Assembly (NCBI RefSeq): GCF_016405905.1
Contig: NZ_JAEFCB010000030.1
Location: forward strand, 1 to 58,500
DNA length: 58,500 nucleotides
Direction: 5' to 3'
Origin: Variovorax sp. IB41
Lineage (GTDB): Bacteria; Pseudomonadota; Gammaproteobacteria; Burkholderiales; Burkholderiaceae_C
Shown here: positions 48,715 through 57,680 of the stretch, in pieces
Layout: each line of letters starts with the position of its first letter
Position numbering within the stretch: the stretch's first letter is position 1
Notes under the pieces: model-generated
Told to the model about the DNA's origin: nothing
Database searches by the model: none
What the model saw: only the letters and a program-made list of their open reading frames with translations
Made by a program: the position numbers and the translations under genes

Positions 48715-49230
48715 ATGGCGACCAAAAGACAGAGCGTGCAAAAGCGCCTCCAGAAAGTGCGCCCCCCGCGCGTGCAGCTCACTTATGACGTCGAACTCGG
48801 TGACGCCATCGAGAAAAAGGAATTGCCGTTCGTCGTCGGCGTGGTCGCCGACCTGGCCGGCCAGTCCGAGGTGGAGCAGCCCAAGCTGAAGGACCGCAAG
48901 TTCGTCAATGTCGACCGCGACAACCTGGACGACGTGATGAAGGGCCTGGCCCCGCGCGCGGCCTACCAGGTGGAGAACAAGCTCGATGCGCGCGGCGGCA
49001 CCTTCGCCGTGGACCTGACCTTCAACTCGATGGACGCCTTCTCGCCCGAGGCCGTGGTCGACCAGATCGAGCCGCTCAAGCGCCTGCTCGATGCGCGCAC
49101 GAAGCTGGCGGACCTGCGCAACAAGATGGCCGGCAACAGCAAGCTGGAAGACCTGCTGGCCGACGTGCTGAACAACACCGAGCAACTCCAGCGCCTGGGC
49201 CACGGCGCCGGCAAGAAGGACGAAAGCTGA
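48715..49230 (+). CDS. tssB: TssB (VipA) sheath small subunit
   Basis: TssB with TssC builds the contractile sheath. The 171 residues start MATKRQSVQKRLQKVRPPRV. Family features are VQLTYDVELGDAIEKKELPF, VVADLAGQSEVEQPKLKDRK and the C-terminal LEDLLADVLNNTEQLQRLG helix that packs with TssC. It lies two bases before tssC. Confidence 0.97.
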   Translation: MATKRQSVQKRLQKVRPPRVQLTYDVELGDAIEKKELPFVVGVVADLAGQSEVEQPKLKDRKFVNVDRDNLDDVMKGLAPRAAYQVENKLDARGGTFAVDLTFNSMDAFSPEAVVDQIEPLKRLLDARTKLADLRNKMAGNSKLEDLLADVLNNTEQLQRLGHGAGKKDES

Positions 49231-49232
49231 AC

Positions 49233-50720
49233 ATGACTGCGCAAGCACTATCGGCATCGAGTGGTGCCTCGCCCGAGGCTTCGGTCGACCTGCTCGACCA
49301 GATCGTCGAGAAGAGCAAGGTCGCCAAGTCCGACGCCGAGCACACGCGCGCCAAGGACTTGATCGGCGAGCTGGTGAGCCAAGTGCTCGAAGGCTCGGTG
49401 ATCGTCTCGGACAACGTCTCGGCCATGATCGACGCCCGCGTGGCCGACCTGGACGCCGTCATCTCCGCGCAGCTGAGCGCCGTGATGCACGCGCCCGAGT
49501 TCCAGAAGCTGGAGAGCACCTGGCGAGGCCTGGAATACCTCGTGAAGGAAACGCCCACCGGCACGATGCTCAAGATCAAGGTCATCAACGCCACCAAGCG
49601 CGACCTGATCCGCGACTTCAAGGCGGCCGTCGAGTTCGACCAGAGCGCGATGTTCAAGAAGGTCTACGAAGAAGAATTCGGCACCTTCGGCGGTGCGCCG
49701 TTCGGTGCGCTGGTGGGCGACTTCGCCGTCACGCGCCAGCCCGAGGACATGTACTTCCTCGACCAGATGGCGCACGTGGCGGCTGCCGCGCACGCGCCCT
49801 TCATCGGCGCCGCCTCGCCGGAGCTGCTGGGCCTGGAGAGCTTCGACGACCTGGGCAAGCCGCGCGACATGGCCAAGGTGTTCGACACCGTCGAATACGC
49901 CAAGTGGAAGTCGTTCCGCGATTCCGAAGACTCGCGCTACGTGGGCCTCACGCTGCCGCGCTTTCTCGGCCGCCTGCCGTACCACCCGCGCGAAGGCACG
50001 GTGGTGGACAGCTTCAACTTCGTGGAAGACGTCGACGGCACCGACCACTCCAAGTACCTCTGGTGCAACGCCGCCTGGGCGTTCGCCACGCGCCTGACGG
50101 CCGCGTTCGACGACTTCGGCTGGTGCGCCGCGATCCGCGGCGTGGAAGGCGGCGGCCTGGTCGAAGACCTGCCCACGCACACCTTCAAGACCGACGAGGG
50201 CGAGATCGCGCTGAAGTGCCCGACCGAGATCGCCATCACCGACCGGCGCGAGAAGGAACTGAGCGACCTGGGCTTCATTCCGCTGGTGCACTGCAAGAAC
50301 TCCGACTACGCGGCCTTCTTCGGCGCGCAGTCGCTGCAAAAGCCCAAGAAGTACAACACCGACAGCGCCAACGCCAACGCGGTGCTCTCGGCGCAGCTGC
50401 AGTACATCTTCTCCGTGTCCCGGATCGCGCATTACCTCAAGGCCATGATGCGCGACAAGATCGGCAGCTTTGCCTCGGCACACAACGTCGAACAGTTCCT
50501 CAACCGCTGGATCGCGCAGTACGTGCTGCTGGACGACAACGCGACGCAGGAACAGAAGGCGCAATTCCCGCTGCGGGAAGCGTCCATCCAGGTGGGTGAA
50601 GTGCCCGGCCGGCCTGGTGTCTACCGTGCGGTCGCGTTCCTGCGCCCGCACTTCCAACTGGATGAGCTGTCGATTTCACTGCGCTTGGTCGCCGATCTGC
50701 CGAAGTCAGTGAATAAGTAA
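49233..50720 (+). CDS. tssC: TssC (VipB) sheath large subunit
   Basis: TssC forms the outer layer of the T6SS sheath and is recycled by ClpV. The 495 residues include DVAEVLEGS-like N-terminal helices, PEFQKLESTWRGLEYLVKET, EFGTFGGAPFGALVGDF, RLPYHPREGTVVDSFNFVED and the C-terminal RPHFQLDELSISLRLVADLP. The length is usual. A 94-base gap with an 8-bp GC hairpin separates it from hcp. Confidence 0.97.
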   Translation: MTAQALSASSGASPEASVDLLDQIVEKSKVAKSDAEHTRAKDLIGELVSQVLEGSVIVSDNVSAMIDARVADLDAVISAQLSAVMHAPEFQKLESTWRGLEYLVKETPTGTMLKIKVINATKRDLIRDFKAAVEFDQSAMFKKVYEEEFGTFGGAPFGALVGDFAVTRQPEDMYFLDQMAHVAAAAHAPFIGAASPELLGLESFDDLGKPRDMAKVFDTVEYAKWKSFRDSEDSRYVGLTLPRFLGRLPYHPREGTVVDSFNFVEDVDGTDHSKYLWCNAAWAFATRLTAAFDDFGWCAAIRGVEGGGLVEDLPTHTFKTDEGEIALKCPTEIAITDRREKELSDLGFIPLVHCKNSDYAAFFGAQSLQKPKKYNTDSANANAVLSAQLQYIFSVSRIAHYLKAMMRDKIGSFASAHNVEQFLNRWIAQYVLLDDNATQEQKAQFPLREASIQVGEVPGRPGVYRAVAFLRPHFQLDELSISLRLVADLPKSVNK

Positions 50721-50747
50721 GAAGAGTCAGTCGAGGCGGATCGCGAA

Positions 50748-50767
50748 GCGCGGCCGAGGGGCCGCGC
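50748..50767. promoter_or_regulatory. GC-rich hairpin in the tssC-hcp gap
   Basis: GCGCGGCC (50748-50755) pairs with GGCCGCGC (50760-50767) around a short GAGG loop. No T run follows, so it is not a clear terminator. It may be a processing or stability element for the abundant hcp message. Confidence 0.5.
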
Positions 50768-50814
50768 ATCAACACGTTAACTGTCGTTTCAATCAATCAA
50801 GAAGGGGAAGAAAC

Positions 50815-51327
50815 ATGAAAGATATCTACGTCAAATTCGGTAGTCCAGCCATCAACGGCGAGTCGCAGGACAAGGACCACAAGGACTGGGTCGAAGTGAG
50901 CTCCTGGCAGCACAGCATCGTGCAGCCGCGCTCGGCCACCGCATCGACCGCCGGCGGCCACACCGCCGAGCGCTGCGAGCACGGCGAAATGATCTTCACC
51001 AAGGACATGGACGTGGTGAGCCCGCTGCTCTATCAGCACGCATCGGGTGGCACCACCTTCGACGAGGTGACGGTGCAGTTCTACCGCGCCGACGGCGAAG
51101 GCAAGCGCGTGCAGTACATGGAGATCAAGCTCAAGTACGTGCTGATCGCCAGCGTGAACCCCAAGGTCATGAGCACCGACGTGGCCAGCGTGCCGAGCGA
51201 GACCTTCTCGCTGAAGTACGCCGCCGTGCAGTGGAAGTACACGCAGCAAAAGATCGGTGGCAACCAGGGCGGCAACTCGCAAGGCGCCTGGAGCCTCACC
51301 AAGAACGACAAGACCTACTCGGTCTGA
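50815..51327 (+). CDS. hcp: Hcp T6SS tail-tube protein
   Basis: Hcp hexamers form the inner tube and the secreted marker protein. The 170 residues start MKDIYVKFGSPAINGESQDK and hold the Hcp core: DWVEVSSWQHSIVQPRSAT, FTKDMDVVSPLLYQHASGG and QYMEIKLKYVLIASV. The ribosome-binding site is AAGGGGAAGAA. It is followed by an intercistronic terminator, as expected for a highly expressed gene. Confidence 0.97.
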   Translation: MKDIYVKFGSPAINGESQDKDHKDWVEVSSWQHSIVQPRSATASTAGGHTAERCEHGEMIFTKDMDVVSPLLYQHASGGTTFDEVTVQFYRADGEGKRVQYMEIKLKYVLIASVNPKVMSTDVASVPSETFSLKYAAVQWKYTQQKIGGNQGGNSQGAWSLTKNDKTYSV

Positions 51328-51346
51328 CGCCCGTCGGGCAATGTCG

Positions 51347-51376
51347 ACCGCGGCGCGAGGCCGCGGTTTCTTTTTG
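51347..51376 (+). terminator. Intercistronic terminator after hcp
   Basis: A perfect 8-bp stem ACCGCGGC (51347-51354) / GCCGCGGT (51360-51367) with a GCGAG loop is followed by TTT, C and TTTTT. It probably reduces transcription into tssE and downstream genes relative to hcp. Confidence 0.85.
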
Positions 51377-51436
51377 GCGCCGCGCCCCCGCGCGCGGCGT
51401 CCTTGCCCGATATCCAATGCACGAGGCGGCAGACCC

Positions 51437-51928
51437 ATGAATGGATTCGAACCGGGCTTGCTCGACAAACTGTTCGATGACGACTGGCGCGGGCCGGCTT
51501 CGCCGGTGCTTCGCCACCTGTCGCTCGAAGAGGTCAAGAACATGGTCGCGCGCGACCTCGAATCCCTGCTCAACACGCGCATGGTCTTCGACGACGCGAA
51601 GCTCGCCGCGTTTCCCGAGTGCCGGCGCTCCGTCATGACCTACGGCCTGAGCGATTTCTCGGGCCTGAGTCTGGCGAGCCACTACGACCGCTCGTTCATC
51701 TGCCGCTCGCTGGAGCAGGCCATCGCCCGCCACGAGTCGCGCCTGCGCGACGTCGTGGTGTCGCTCGAGGTGGACGGCCAGACCAGCACCAACATGCTCT
51801 ATTTCGGAATCACCGCGCTCCTCGTGCTGCCCGAGCTCGCCGAGCCGGTGAACTTCGACGCCATGCTGCAGCCCACGACGCTGCAGTACTCGATCACGCG
51901 CGGCACCGGCAAGAGCCGCTCCGCCTAG
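51437..51928 (+). CDS. tssE: TssE baseplate protein (gp25-like)
   Basis: TssE is the gp25-like wedge that polymerises the sheath. The 163 residues start at MNGFEPGLLDKLFDDDWRGP; upstream in-frame codons lie in the hcp terminator and are not used. Family features are SLEEVKNMVARDLESLLNTR and the gp25 core SVMTYGLSDFSGLSLASHYD and TLQYSITRG at the C-terminus. It has a normal size for the family. Confidence 0.95.
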   Translation: MNGFEPGLLDKLFDDDWRGPASPVLRHLSLEEVKNMVARDLESLLNTRMVFDDAKLAAFPECRRSVMTYGLSDFSGLSLASHYDRSFICRSLEQAIARHESRLRDVVVSLEVDGQTSTNMLYFGITALLVLPELAEPVNFDAMLQPTTLQYSITRGTGKSRSA

Positions 51929-51934
51929 GACACC

Positions 51935-53785
51935 ATGGACGAACTGCTGCCCTTCTACGAACGCGAGCTCGCCTTCCTGCGCAGCTACTCGCAGGAGTTC
52001 GCCAAGGGCTACCCGAAGATCGCCGCGCGCCTCGCAATCTCCGCCGACAGCAGCGAAGACCCGCACGTCGAGCGGATGATCCAGTCGTTTGCGCTGCTCA
52101 CCGCGCGCATCAGCAAGAAGCTGGACGACGATTACCCCGAGCTCACCGAAGCGCTGCTCGAGGTGCTGTATCCGCACTACCTCCGGCCCTTTCCGTCATG
52201 CTCCATCGCGCAGTTCGATGCCGGCGGCGCGGCGCTCGCCAAGCTGAGCAAGCCCGTCACCATCGCGCGCGGCACCGAGCTCACCTCGCAGCCGGTGCGC
52301 GGCGGCGCGTGCCGTTTTCGCAGCGTCTACGACGTGACGCTGGCGGCGGTGCAGGTGTCCAACGTGGTGTTCCATTCGGTGGTCAACGCGCCCGCGCATG
52401 CCTCGCTGCCGCGCAACGCCACCGGGTGCCTGTCGGTCACGCTCGAAGCCACCGGCGAGCAGAAATCGCTCGGCACGCTCGCGCTCACCATGGCGCGCCT
52501 TCGCACCTTCATCGATGCCGAGCCTTCGCTGGCCACCGCGCTGGCCGATGCGATCTTTTTGAAGACGGCCGCCGTCTTCGTGGAGCCCGAGCGCAGCGGC
52601 AAATGGACGCTGGTGCAGGGCGAGGCGCTGCACCCCGTCGGCTTCGAGGAGGCCGATGCGCTCATCGAACTGCCGCCGCGCTCGCACCCCGCGTACCGCC
52701 TCCTGAGCGAGTACTTCGCGTTCCCCGAGAAGTTCAACTTCGTGGACATCGACCTGGCGAACGCGCTGCGCCACATCGGCTCGTGCCGCTCGATCACGCT
52801 GCACCTGGTGATGACTGGCGTGCGCGCCGATTCGCCCGCGGCGCGGCTGCTCGAAGGCGTCTCCAGCCGGAACCTGCGCCTGGGCTGCACGCCCGTCATC
52901 AACCTCTTCAAGCAGCGCAGCGATCCGATCCGCGTCACGCATGCCGCGGCCGCCTACCCGGTGGTGGCCGATGCGCGCCGCGCCTTCGGCTTCGAGGTCT
53001 ACAGCATCGACGCGGTCAAGCTCGTGAAGCAGACCGCCGAGGGCGACGCCTACATCGAATTCCGCCCCTTCTACTCGCTGCACCACGGCGAGCATCCGAA
53101 GGAGGCCGAGCACTACTGGTTCGCGCGGCGCAACGAACTTGTCGCGCAGAGGAGCCCCGGCTACGAGACCGAGCTCTCGATCGTGGACATCGACTTCCAG
53201 CCTTCGCTGCCGCAGACCGAAACGCTGAGCATCGACCTCACCTGCACCAACCGCGACCTGCCGCATTCGCTGACCTTCGGGCTGCCGGGCGGTGACCTCT
53301 TCATCGAAGGCAACTCGGTGGCGCGCTCGATCCGCATGCTGCGCCGCCCGACGCAGACGCTGCGCATGCCGCGCGGCAAGGGCGTGCAGTGGCGGCTGGT
53401 GTCGCACCTGTCGCTCAACCATCTGTCGCTGGCCACCAGCGGGTTGCCGGCGTTGAAGGAAATGCTGCGCCTGTACGACCTCGGCCGCTCGGCCGTCTCG
53501 GCGCGGCAGATCGAGGCCATCACCGGCATCGACCAGCAGGCCACCACGCAGTGGCTGCCGGGCAAGCCTTTCGCCACTTTCGTGCGCGGCATCGAGCTCA
53601 AGCTCACGGTCGACGAGGCCGGCTTCGTGGGCAGCAGCCTGCAGGCTTTCGCGCGCGTGATGGATCATTTCTTCGGTCTCTATGTGCACCTGAACAGCTT
53701 CACCCAGCTGGTGATCGTTTCGGCGCGCGACAAGGAGGAGCTGGTGCGATGCAAACCCCGCAGCGGCGAATCGATCCTGCTGTAG
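51935..53785 (+). CDS. tssF: TssF baseplate wedge protein
   Basis: TssF, with TssG, forms the (TssF)2-TssG wedge of the baseplate. The 616 residues start MDELLPFYERELAFLRSYSQ, the standard TssF opening. Later motifs are DDDYPELTEALLEVLYPHYL, FPEKFNFVDIDLANALRHIG, and HYWFARRNELVAQRSPGYET. Its end overlaps tssG by 37 bases. The length is usual. Confidence 0.96.
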   Translation: MDELLPFYERELAFLRSYSQEFAKGYPKIAARLAISADSSEDPHVERMIQSFALLTARISKKLDDDYPELTEALLEVLYPHYLRPFPSCSIAQFDAGGAALAKLSKPVTIARGTELTSQPVRGGACRFRSVYDVTLAAVQVSNVVFHSVVNAPAHASLPRNATGCLSVTLEATGEQKSLGTLALTMARLRTFIDAEPSLATALADAIFLKTAAVFVEPERSGKWTLVQGEALHPVGFEEADALIELPPRSHPAYRLLSEYFAFPEKFNFVDIDLANALRHIGSCRSITLHLVMTGVRADSPAARLLEGVSSRNLRLGCTPVINLFKQRSDPIRVTHAAAAYPVVADARRAFGFEVYSIDAVKLVKQTAEGDAYIEFRPFYSLHHGEHPKEAEHYWFARRNELVAQRSPGYETELSIVDIDFQPSLPQTETLSIDLTCTNRDLPHSLTFGLPGGDLFIEGNSVARSIRMLRRPTQTLRMPRGKGVQWRLVSHLSLNHLSLATSGLPALKEMLRLYDLGRSAVSARQIEAITGIDQQATTQWLPGKPFATFVRGIELKLTVDEAGFVGSSLQAFARVMDHFFGLYVHLNSFTQLVIVSARDKEELVRCKPRSGESILL

Positions 53786-54870
53786 CCGACCGGCTGCTGC
53801 GCGAACCGTACCGCTTCGAGTTCTTCCAGGCGGTGCGGCTGCTCGAGCTCGTGCTGCTGCGAAGGCAGGAGCGCGACGTGCACCAGCGCCTGGTGCCCGG
53901 CGAGCGCATGGTGCCGCGCTGGCTGCGCTTTCGCAGCTCGACGAGCCTCACCTTCCCGCCCAGCGAGATCGAGGCGCTGGCCGTGCGCGATGCGGTGGGC
54001 CAGCTGGTGTCGAGCGCCGAGCTGTGCGAGCCCTCGGCGCAGGGCGAAGACGCGCATGGCCTCGGCCGCATCGAGCTCACGCCCGCCTCCTTCGGCATGC
54101 TGGGCGTCTCGGGTGCCTTGCCCATCGTCTACACCGAGATGCTGATGCGCCGGGAGCAGCACCTGCGCGACAGCTCGGCGCGCGCGTTCCTCGACGTCTT
54201 CACCAACCGCGCCACCGCGCTCTTCTATGCGGCCTGGCGCAAGTACCGCCTGCCGCTGCACTACGAGCACGAACGCAGCCGCGCCTACCTGCCGGTGCTG
54301 CTGTCGATGGCGGGGCTGGAGCACACCGCGCAGCGCGATCCGCTCACCGACGGCACGGGCACGGTGTTCGACGAAACCGTGGCCGGCTATGCGGCCGCGG
54401 TGCGGCATCGGCCGATGTCGGCCGCCTATCTGCAGCGCGTGCTGTCCGATTACTTTCGCAGCAACATCCGCATCGAACAGTTCCTGGGCAAGTGGTACGA
54501 CATGCCCGTGCAGCAGCGCTCGCGCCTGGGCGAAGGCAACGTGAGCCTCGGGCAGAACGCGATGGCGGGCGAGCGCATCTGGCAGCGCGACCTGCGCATC
54601 CGCCTGTGGATCGGCCCGCTCAAGCGCAGCGCGCTGCGCGAATTCTTTCCGGGCCGCGCGCATGCGAAGGCGCTCGAAAAAATGCTGGCGCTGCTGGCCG
54701 GCGTGACCTGCGAATACGAAGTGCGCCTGATCCTCGCGCGCGAGGAAGTGGCCGCCGTGCAGCTGAGCGACAGCGGCGGCAGCCACCTCGGCTGGGACAG
54801 CTTCATCGCCACCGGCGAGGCCGAGAGCGACCGCAGCGACACCCAGTACGAACTGCAGCCCCTGCAGTAG
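53749..54870 (+). CDS. tssG: TssG baseplate wedge protein
   Basis: TssG completes the wedge and links to the spike hub. The 373 residues start MQTPQRRIDPAVADRLLREP at 53749, well inside the 3' end of tssF, giving a 37-base overlap. Family features are REPYRFEFFQAVRLLELVLL, RWLRFRSSTSLTFPPSEIEA, TPASFGMLGVSGALPIVYTE and SVSFGLGRA-type C-terminal helices. It is coupled to tssF and followed by clpV after 51 bases. Confidence 0.95.
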   Translation: MQTPQRRIDPAVADRLLREPYRFEFFQAVRLLELVLLRRQERDVHQRLVPGERMVPRWLRFRSSTSLTFPPSEIEALAVRDAVGQLVSSAELCEPSAQGEDAHGLGRIELTPASFGMLGVSGALPIVYTEMLMRREQHLRDSSARAFLDVFTNRATALFYAAWRKYRLPLHYEHERSRAYLPVLLSMAGLEHTAQRDPLTDGTGTVFDETVAGYAAAVRHRPMSAAYLQRVLSDYFRSNIRIEQFLGKWYDMPVQQRSRLGEGNVSLGQNAMAGERIWQRDLRIRLWIGPLKRSALREFFPGRAHAKALEKMLALLAGVTCEYEVRLILAREEVAAVQLSDSGGSHLGWDSFIATGEAESDRSDTQYELQPLQ

Positions 54871-54921
54871 CCGCAGTGCCGTTTCAACGAAGACAAGACC
54901 GACAGAAGACAACCACCGTTC

Positions 54922-57642
54922 ATGAGCACATCGCTGAAAACACTGATCACCAAGCTCAACGGCAGCGCACGCATGGCCACGCAGCGCGCGGCCAACCTGT
55001 GCTTGGCCAACGGCCACTACGAAGTGGACCTGGAGCACCTGTTCCTGGCCCTGCTGGAGCAAACCGACAACGACCTCGCGCGCGTGCTGCGCGCCAACCG
55101 CATCAGCGCGAGCGCGATCCAGTCGGACCTGGAGCGAGAGATCCAGACCTTCAAGAACGGCAACACGCGCACGCCCGTGTTCTCGCAGCACCTGCAGCAG
55201 TTGTTCCAGCAGGCGTGGCTGCTGGCCTCGCTCGATGCGCACGTGGCGCAGATCCGCTCGGGCCACCTGCTGCTCGCGCTCCTGACCGAGCCCGACCTCG
55301 CGCAGCTCGCACAGCGCGGCTCGCCGCTGTTCGCGAAGATCCGCCTCGAAGACCTGAAGCACGACTTCGACAAGCTCACCGACGGTTCGAGCGAAGCGGC
55401 CGAAGCCGGCGCCTCGGGCGCGGCCGCCGACGGCGACGCGCAGCAGCCGCCGGCCGATGCATTGGCCGCGGGCGTACCGGGCAAGACGCCGGCGCTCGAC
55501 CAGTTCACCACCAACCTCACGCAGCGCGCGCGCGACGGCGCGCTGGACCCGGTGATCGGCCGCGACACCGAGATCCGCCAGGTCATCGACATCCTGATGC
55601 GCCGGCGCCAGAACAACCCCATCCTCACCGGCGAGGCCGGCGTGGGCAAGACGGCGGTGGTCGAGGGGCTCGCGCTGCGCATCGCCGCGCAGGACGTGCC
55701 CGAATCGCTGCGCGCGGTGGCGCTGCACACGCTGGACATGGGGCTCCTTCAGGCCGGCGCGAGCGTGAAGGGCGAGTTCGAGAACCGCCTGAAGAACGTG
55801 ATCGCCGAAGTCAAGAAAAGCCCGCACCCGATCGTGCTCTTCATCGACGAGGCCCACACCATGATCGGCGCGGGCGGCCAGGCCGGGCAGAGCGACGCGG
55901 CCAATCTTCTGAAGCCCGCGCTCGCGCGCGGCGAGCTGCGCACCATCGCCGCCACCACCTGGGGCGAGTACAAGAAATACTTCGAGAAGGACGCGGCGCT
56001 CGCGCGGCGCTTCCAGGTCGTGAAGGTCGAGGAGCCCAGCGAAACGCTGGCCGCCGCGATGCTGCGCGGCATGGTGCCGCTGATGGAGAAGCACTTCAAT
56101 ATCCGCGTGCTCGACGAAGCCATCACCGAGGCGGTGCGCCTGTCGCACCGCTACATCAGCGGGCGCCAGCTGCCCGACAAGGCGGTGAGCGTGCTCGACA
56201 CGGCGTGCGCGAAAGTGGCGCTCGGCCAGAGCGCGACGCCGGCCCTCATCGAAGAAGCCAACCGCGGCCTCGAACGCATCGAGGCCGAGAGCGCCGCGCT
56301 GGTGCGCGACACCGCGGCCGGCGGGCGCCATGAAGCGCGCCAGGCCGAACTCGCGGAGCAGAAGGCCGCGCTGCAGGCCGAGCTGGCCGCGAGCCAGCAA
56401 CGCCTCGCCGAAGAGAACGTGCTGGTCGAACGCATCCGCGCGCTGCGTGCGCAACGCGATGAGTCGGCGGTGCAACCCGAGGCCGCGCCCACGGAGAAAG
56501 CCGCACCGGCCCGCGCCGCCGGCCGCAAGAAAACCGCTGCCGCCGCCGACCCCGAACGCGACCAGCTCGACGCCCTGCTCGCCGAACTGCGCGCACTGCA
56601 AGGCACCACACCGATGGTGCCGCTGCAGGTCGACGGCCACGTCGTCGCCGAGATCGTCTCGGCCTGGACCGGCGTGCCGCTGGGCCGCATGGTCAAGGAC
56701 GAGATCAAGACCGTGCGCGCCCTCGATACGCTGCTGGCCGAACGCGTGATCGGCCAGGACCACGCGCTCGCTGCCGTGGCGCAGCGCGTGCGCACTGCGA
56801 GTGCGCGCCTGGAAGACCCCAACAAGCCGCGCGGCGTGTTCATGTTCGTCGGCCCCTCGGGCGTGGGCAAGACCGAGACCGCGCTGGCGCTCGCGGACAT
56901 CCTCTACGGCGGCGAGAAGAAGCTCATCACCATCAACATGAGCGAGTACCAGGAGGCGCACAGCGTCTCGGGCCTGAAGGGCTCGCCGCCCGGCTACGTG
57001 GGCTACGGCGAAGGCGGCGTGCTGACCGAAGCCGTGCGCCGCCAGCCCTACAGCGTGGTGCTGCTGGACGAAGTGGAGAAGGCGCACCCCGACGTGCTGG
57101 AGATGTTCTTCCAGGTGTTCGACAAGGGCATGATGGACGACGCCGAAGGGCGCGAGATCGACTTTCGCAACACGCTGATCATCCTCACCTCGAACATCGG
57201 TTCGTCGCAGATCATGCAGGCGTGCCTGAACAAGGCCGACGACGAGCGCCCCGCGCCCGACGCGCTGGCCGAGGCGCTGCGCCCCGTGCTCATGAAGGCC
57301 TTCAAACCGGCCTTTCTCGGCCGCATGAAAGTGGCGCCGTTCTATCCGATCACCGATGCGGTGCTCGAGCAGATCATTGCGCTGAAGCTCGGCCGCATCC
57401 GCGACCGCATCGCGACCAACCACAAGGCCGTGTTCGAGTGGGACGACGCGCTGGTGGAGGCCGTGCTCGCGCGCTGCACCGAGGTCGACTCGGGCGCGCG
57501 CAACGTCGATCACATCCTGAACGGCACGCTCCTGCCCGAGATCGCGGAAGCGGTTCTCACGCGCATGGCCGACGAAACGCCGCTCGCGAAGATCAAGGCC
57601 AGCTGCGCCAAGAGCGGCGAGTTCCGCTACAGGATCACCTAG
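54922..57642 (+). CDS. clpV: TssH (ClpV) T6SS sheath disassembly ATPase
   Basis: ClpV unfolds contracted TssBC sheaths with ATP. The 906 residues have an N-terminal sheath-binding repeat domain, a first AAA module with Walker A at 237-244 (GEAGVGKT) and Walker B at 307-310 (FIDE), a coiled-coil M domain, and a second AAA module with Walker A at 644-651 (GPSGVGKT) and Walker B at 714-717 (LLDE). An Ala/Asp-rich linker (residues about 155-185) precedes the first AAA domain, and a Lys/Ala-rich insert (about 515-545) follows the M domain. Confidence 0.97.
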   Translation: MSTSLKTLITKLNGSARMATQRAANLCLANGHYEVDLEHLFLALLEQTDNDLARVLRANRISASAIQSDLEREIQTFKNGNTRTPVFSQHLQQLFQQAWLLASLDAHVAQIRSGHLLLALLTEPDLAQLAQRGSPLFAKIRLEDLKHDFDKLTDGSSEAAEAGASGAAADGDAQQPPADALAAGVPGKTPALDQFTTNLTQRARDGALDPVIGRDTEIRQVIDILMRRRQNNPILTGEAGVGKTAVVEGLALRIAAQDVPESLRAVALHTLDMGLLQAGASVKGEFENRLKNVIAEVKKSPHPIVLFIDEAHTMIGAGGQAGQSDAANLLKPALARGELRTIAATTWGEYKKYFEKDAALARRFQVVKVEEPSETLAAAMLRGMVPLMEKHFNIRVLDEAITEAVRLSHRYISGRQLPDKAVSVLDTACAKVALGQSATPALIEEANRGLERIEAESAALVRDTAAGGRHEARQAELAEQKAALQAELAASQQRLAEENVLVERIRALRAQRDESAVQPEAAPTEKAAPARAAGRKKTAAAADPERDQLDALLAELRALQGTTPMVPLQVDGHVVAEIVSAWTGVPLGRMVKDEIKTVRALDTLLAERVIGQDHALAAVAQRVRTASARLEDPNKPRGVFMFVGPSGVGKTETALALADILYGGEKKLITINMSEYQEAHSVSGLKGSPPGYVGYGEGGVLTEAVRRQPYSVVLLDEVEKAHPDVLEMFFQVFDKGMMDDAEGREIDFRNTLIILTSNIGSSQIMQACLNKADDERPAPDALAEALRPVLMKAFKPAFLGRMKVAPFYPITDAVLEQIIALKLGRIRDRIATNHKAVFEWDDALVEAVLARCTEVDSGARNVDHILNGTLLPEIAEAVLTRMADETPLAKIKASCAKSGEFRYRIT

Positions 57643-57680
57643 GCGCTGCGGCGGTTCGGGTCAAAGGGAGAACCAGAGAC

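Noticed and set aside
53680..57513. Minus-strand open frame of over 1200 codons across tssG and clpV
   Set aside because: It is the reverse shadow of two clear T6SS genes and has low-complexity His/Arg/Ala-rich sequence typical of such shadows.
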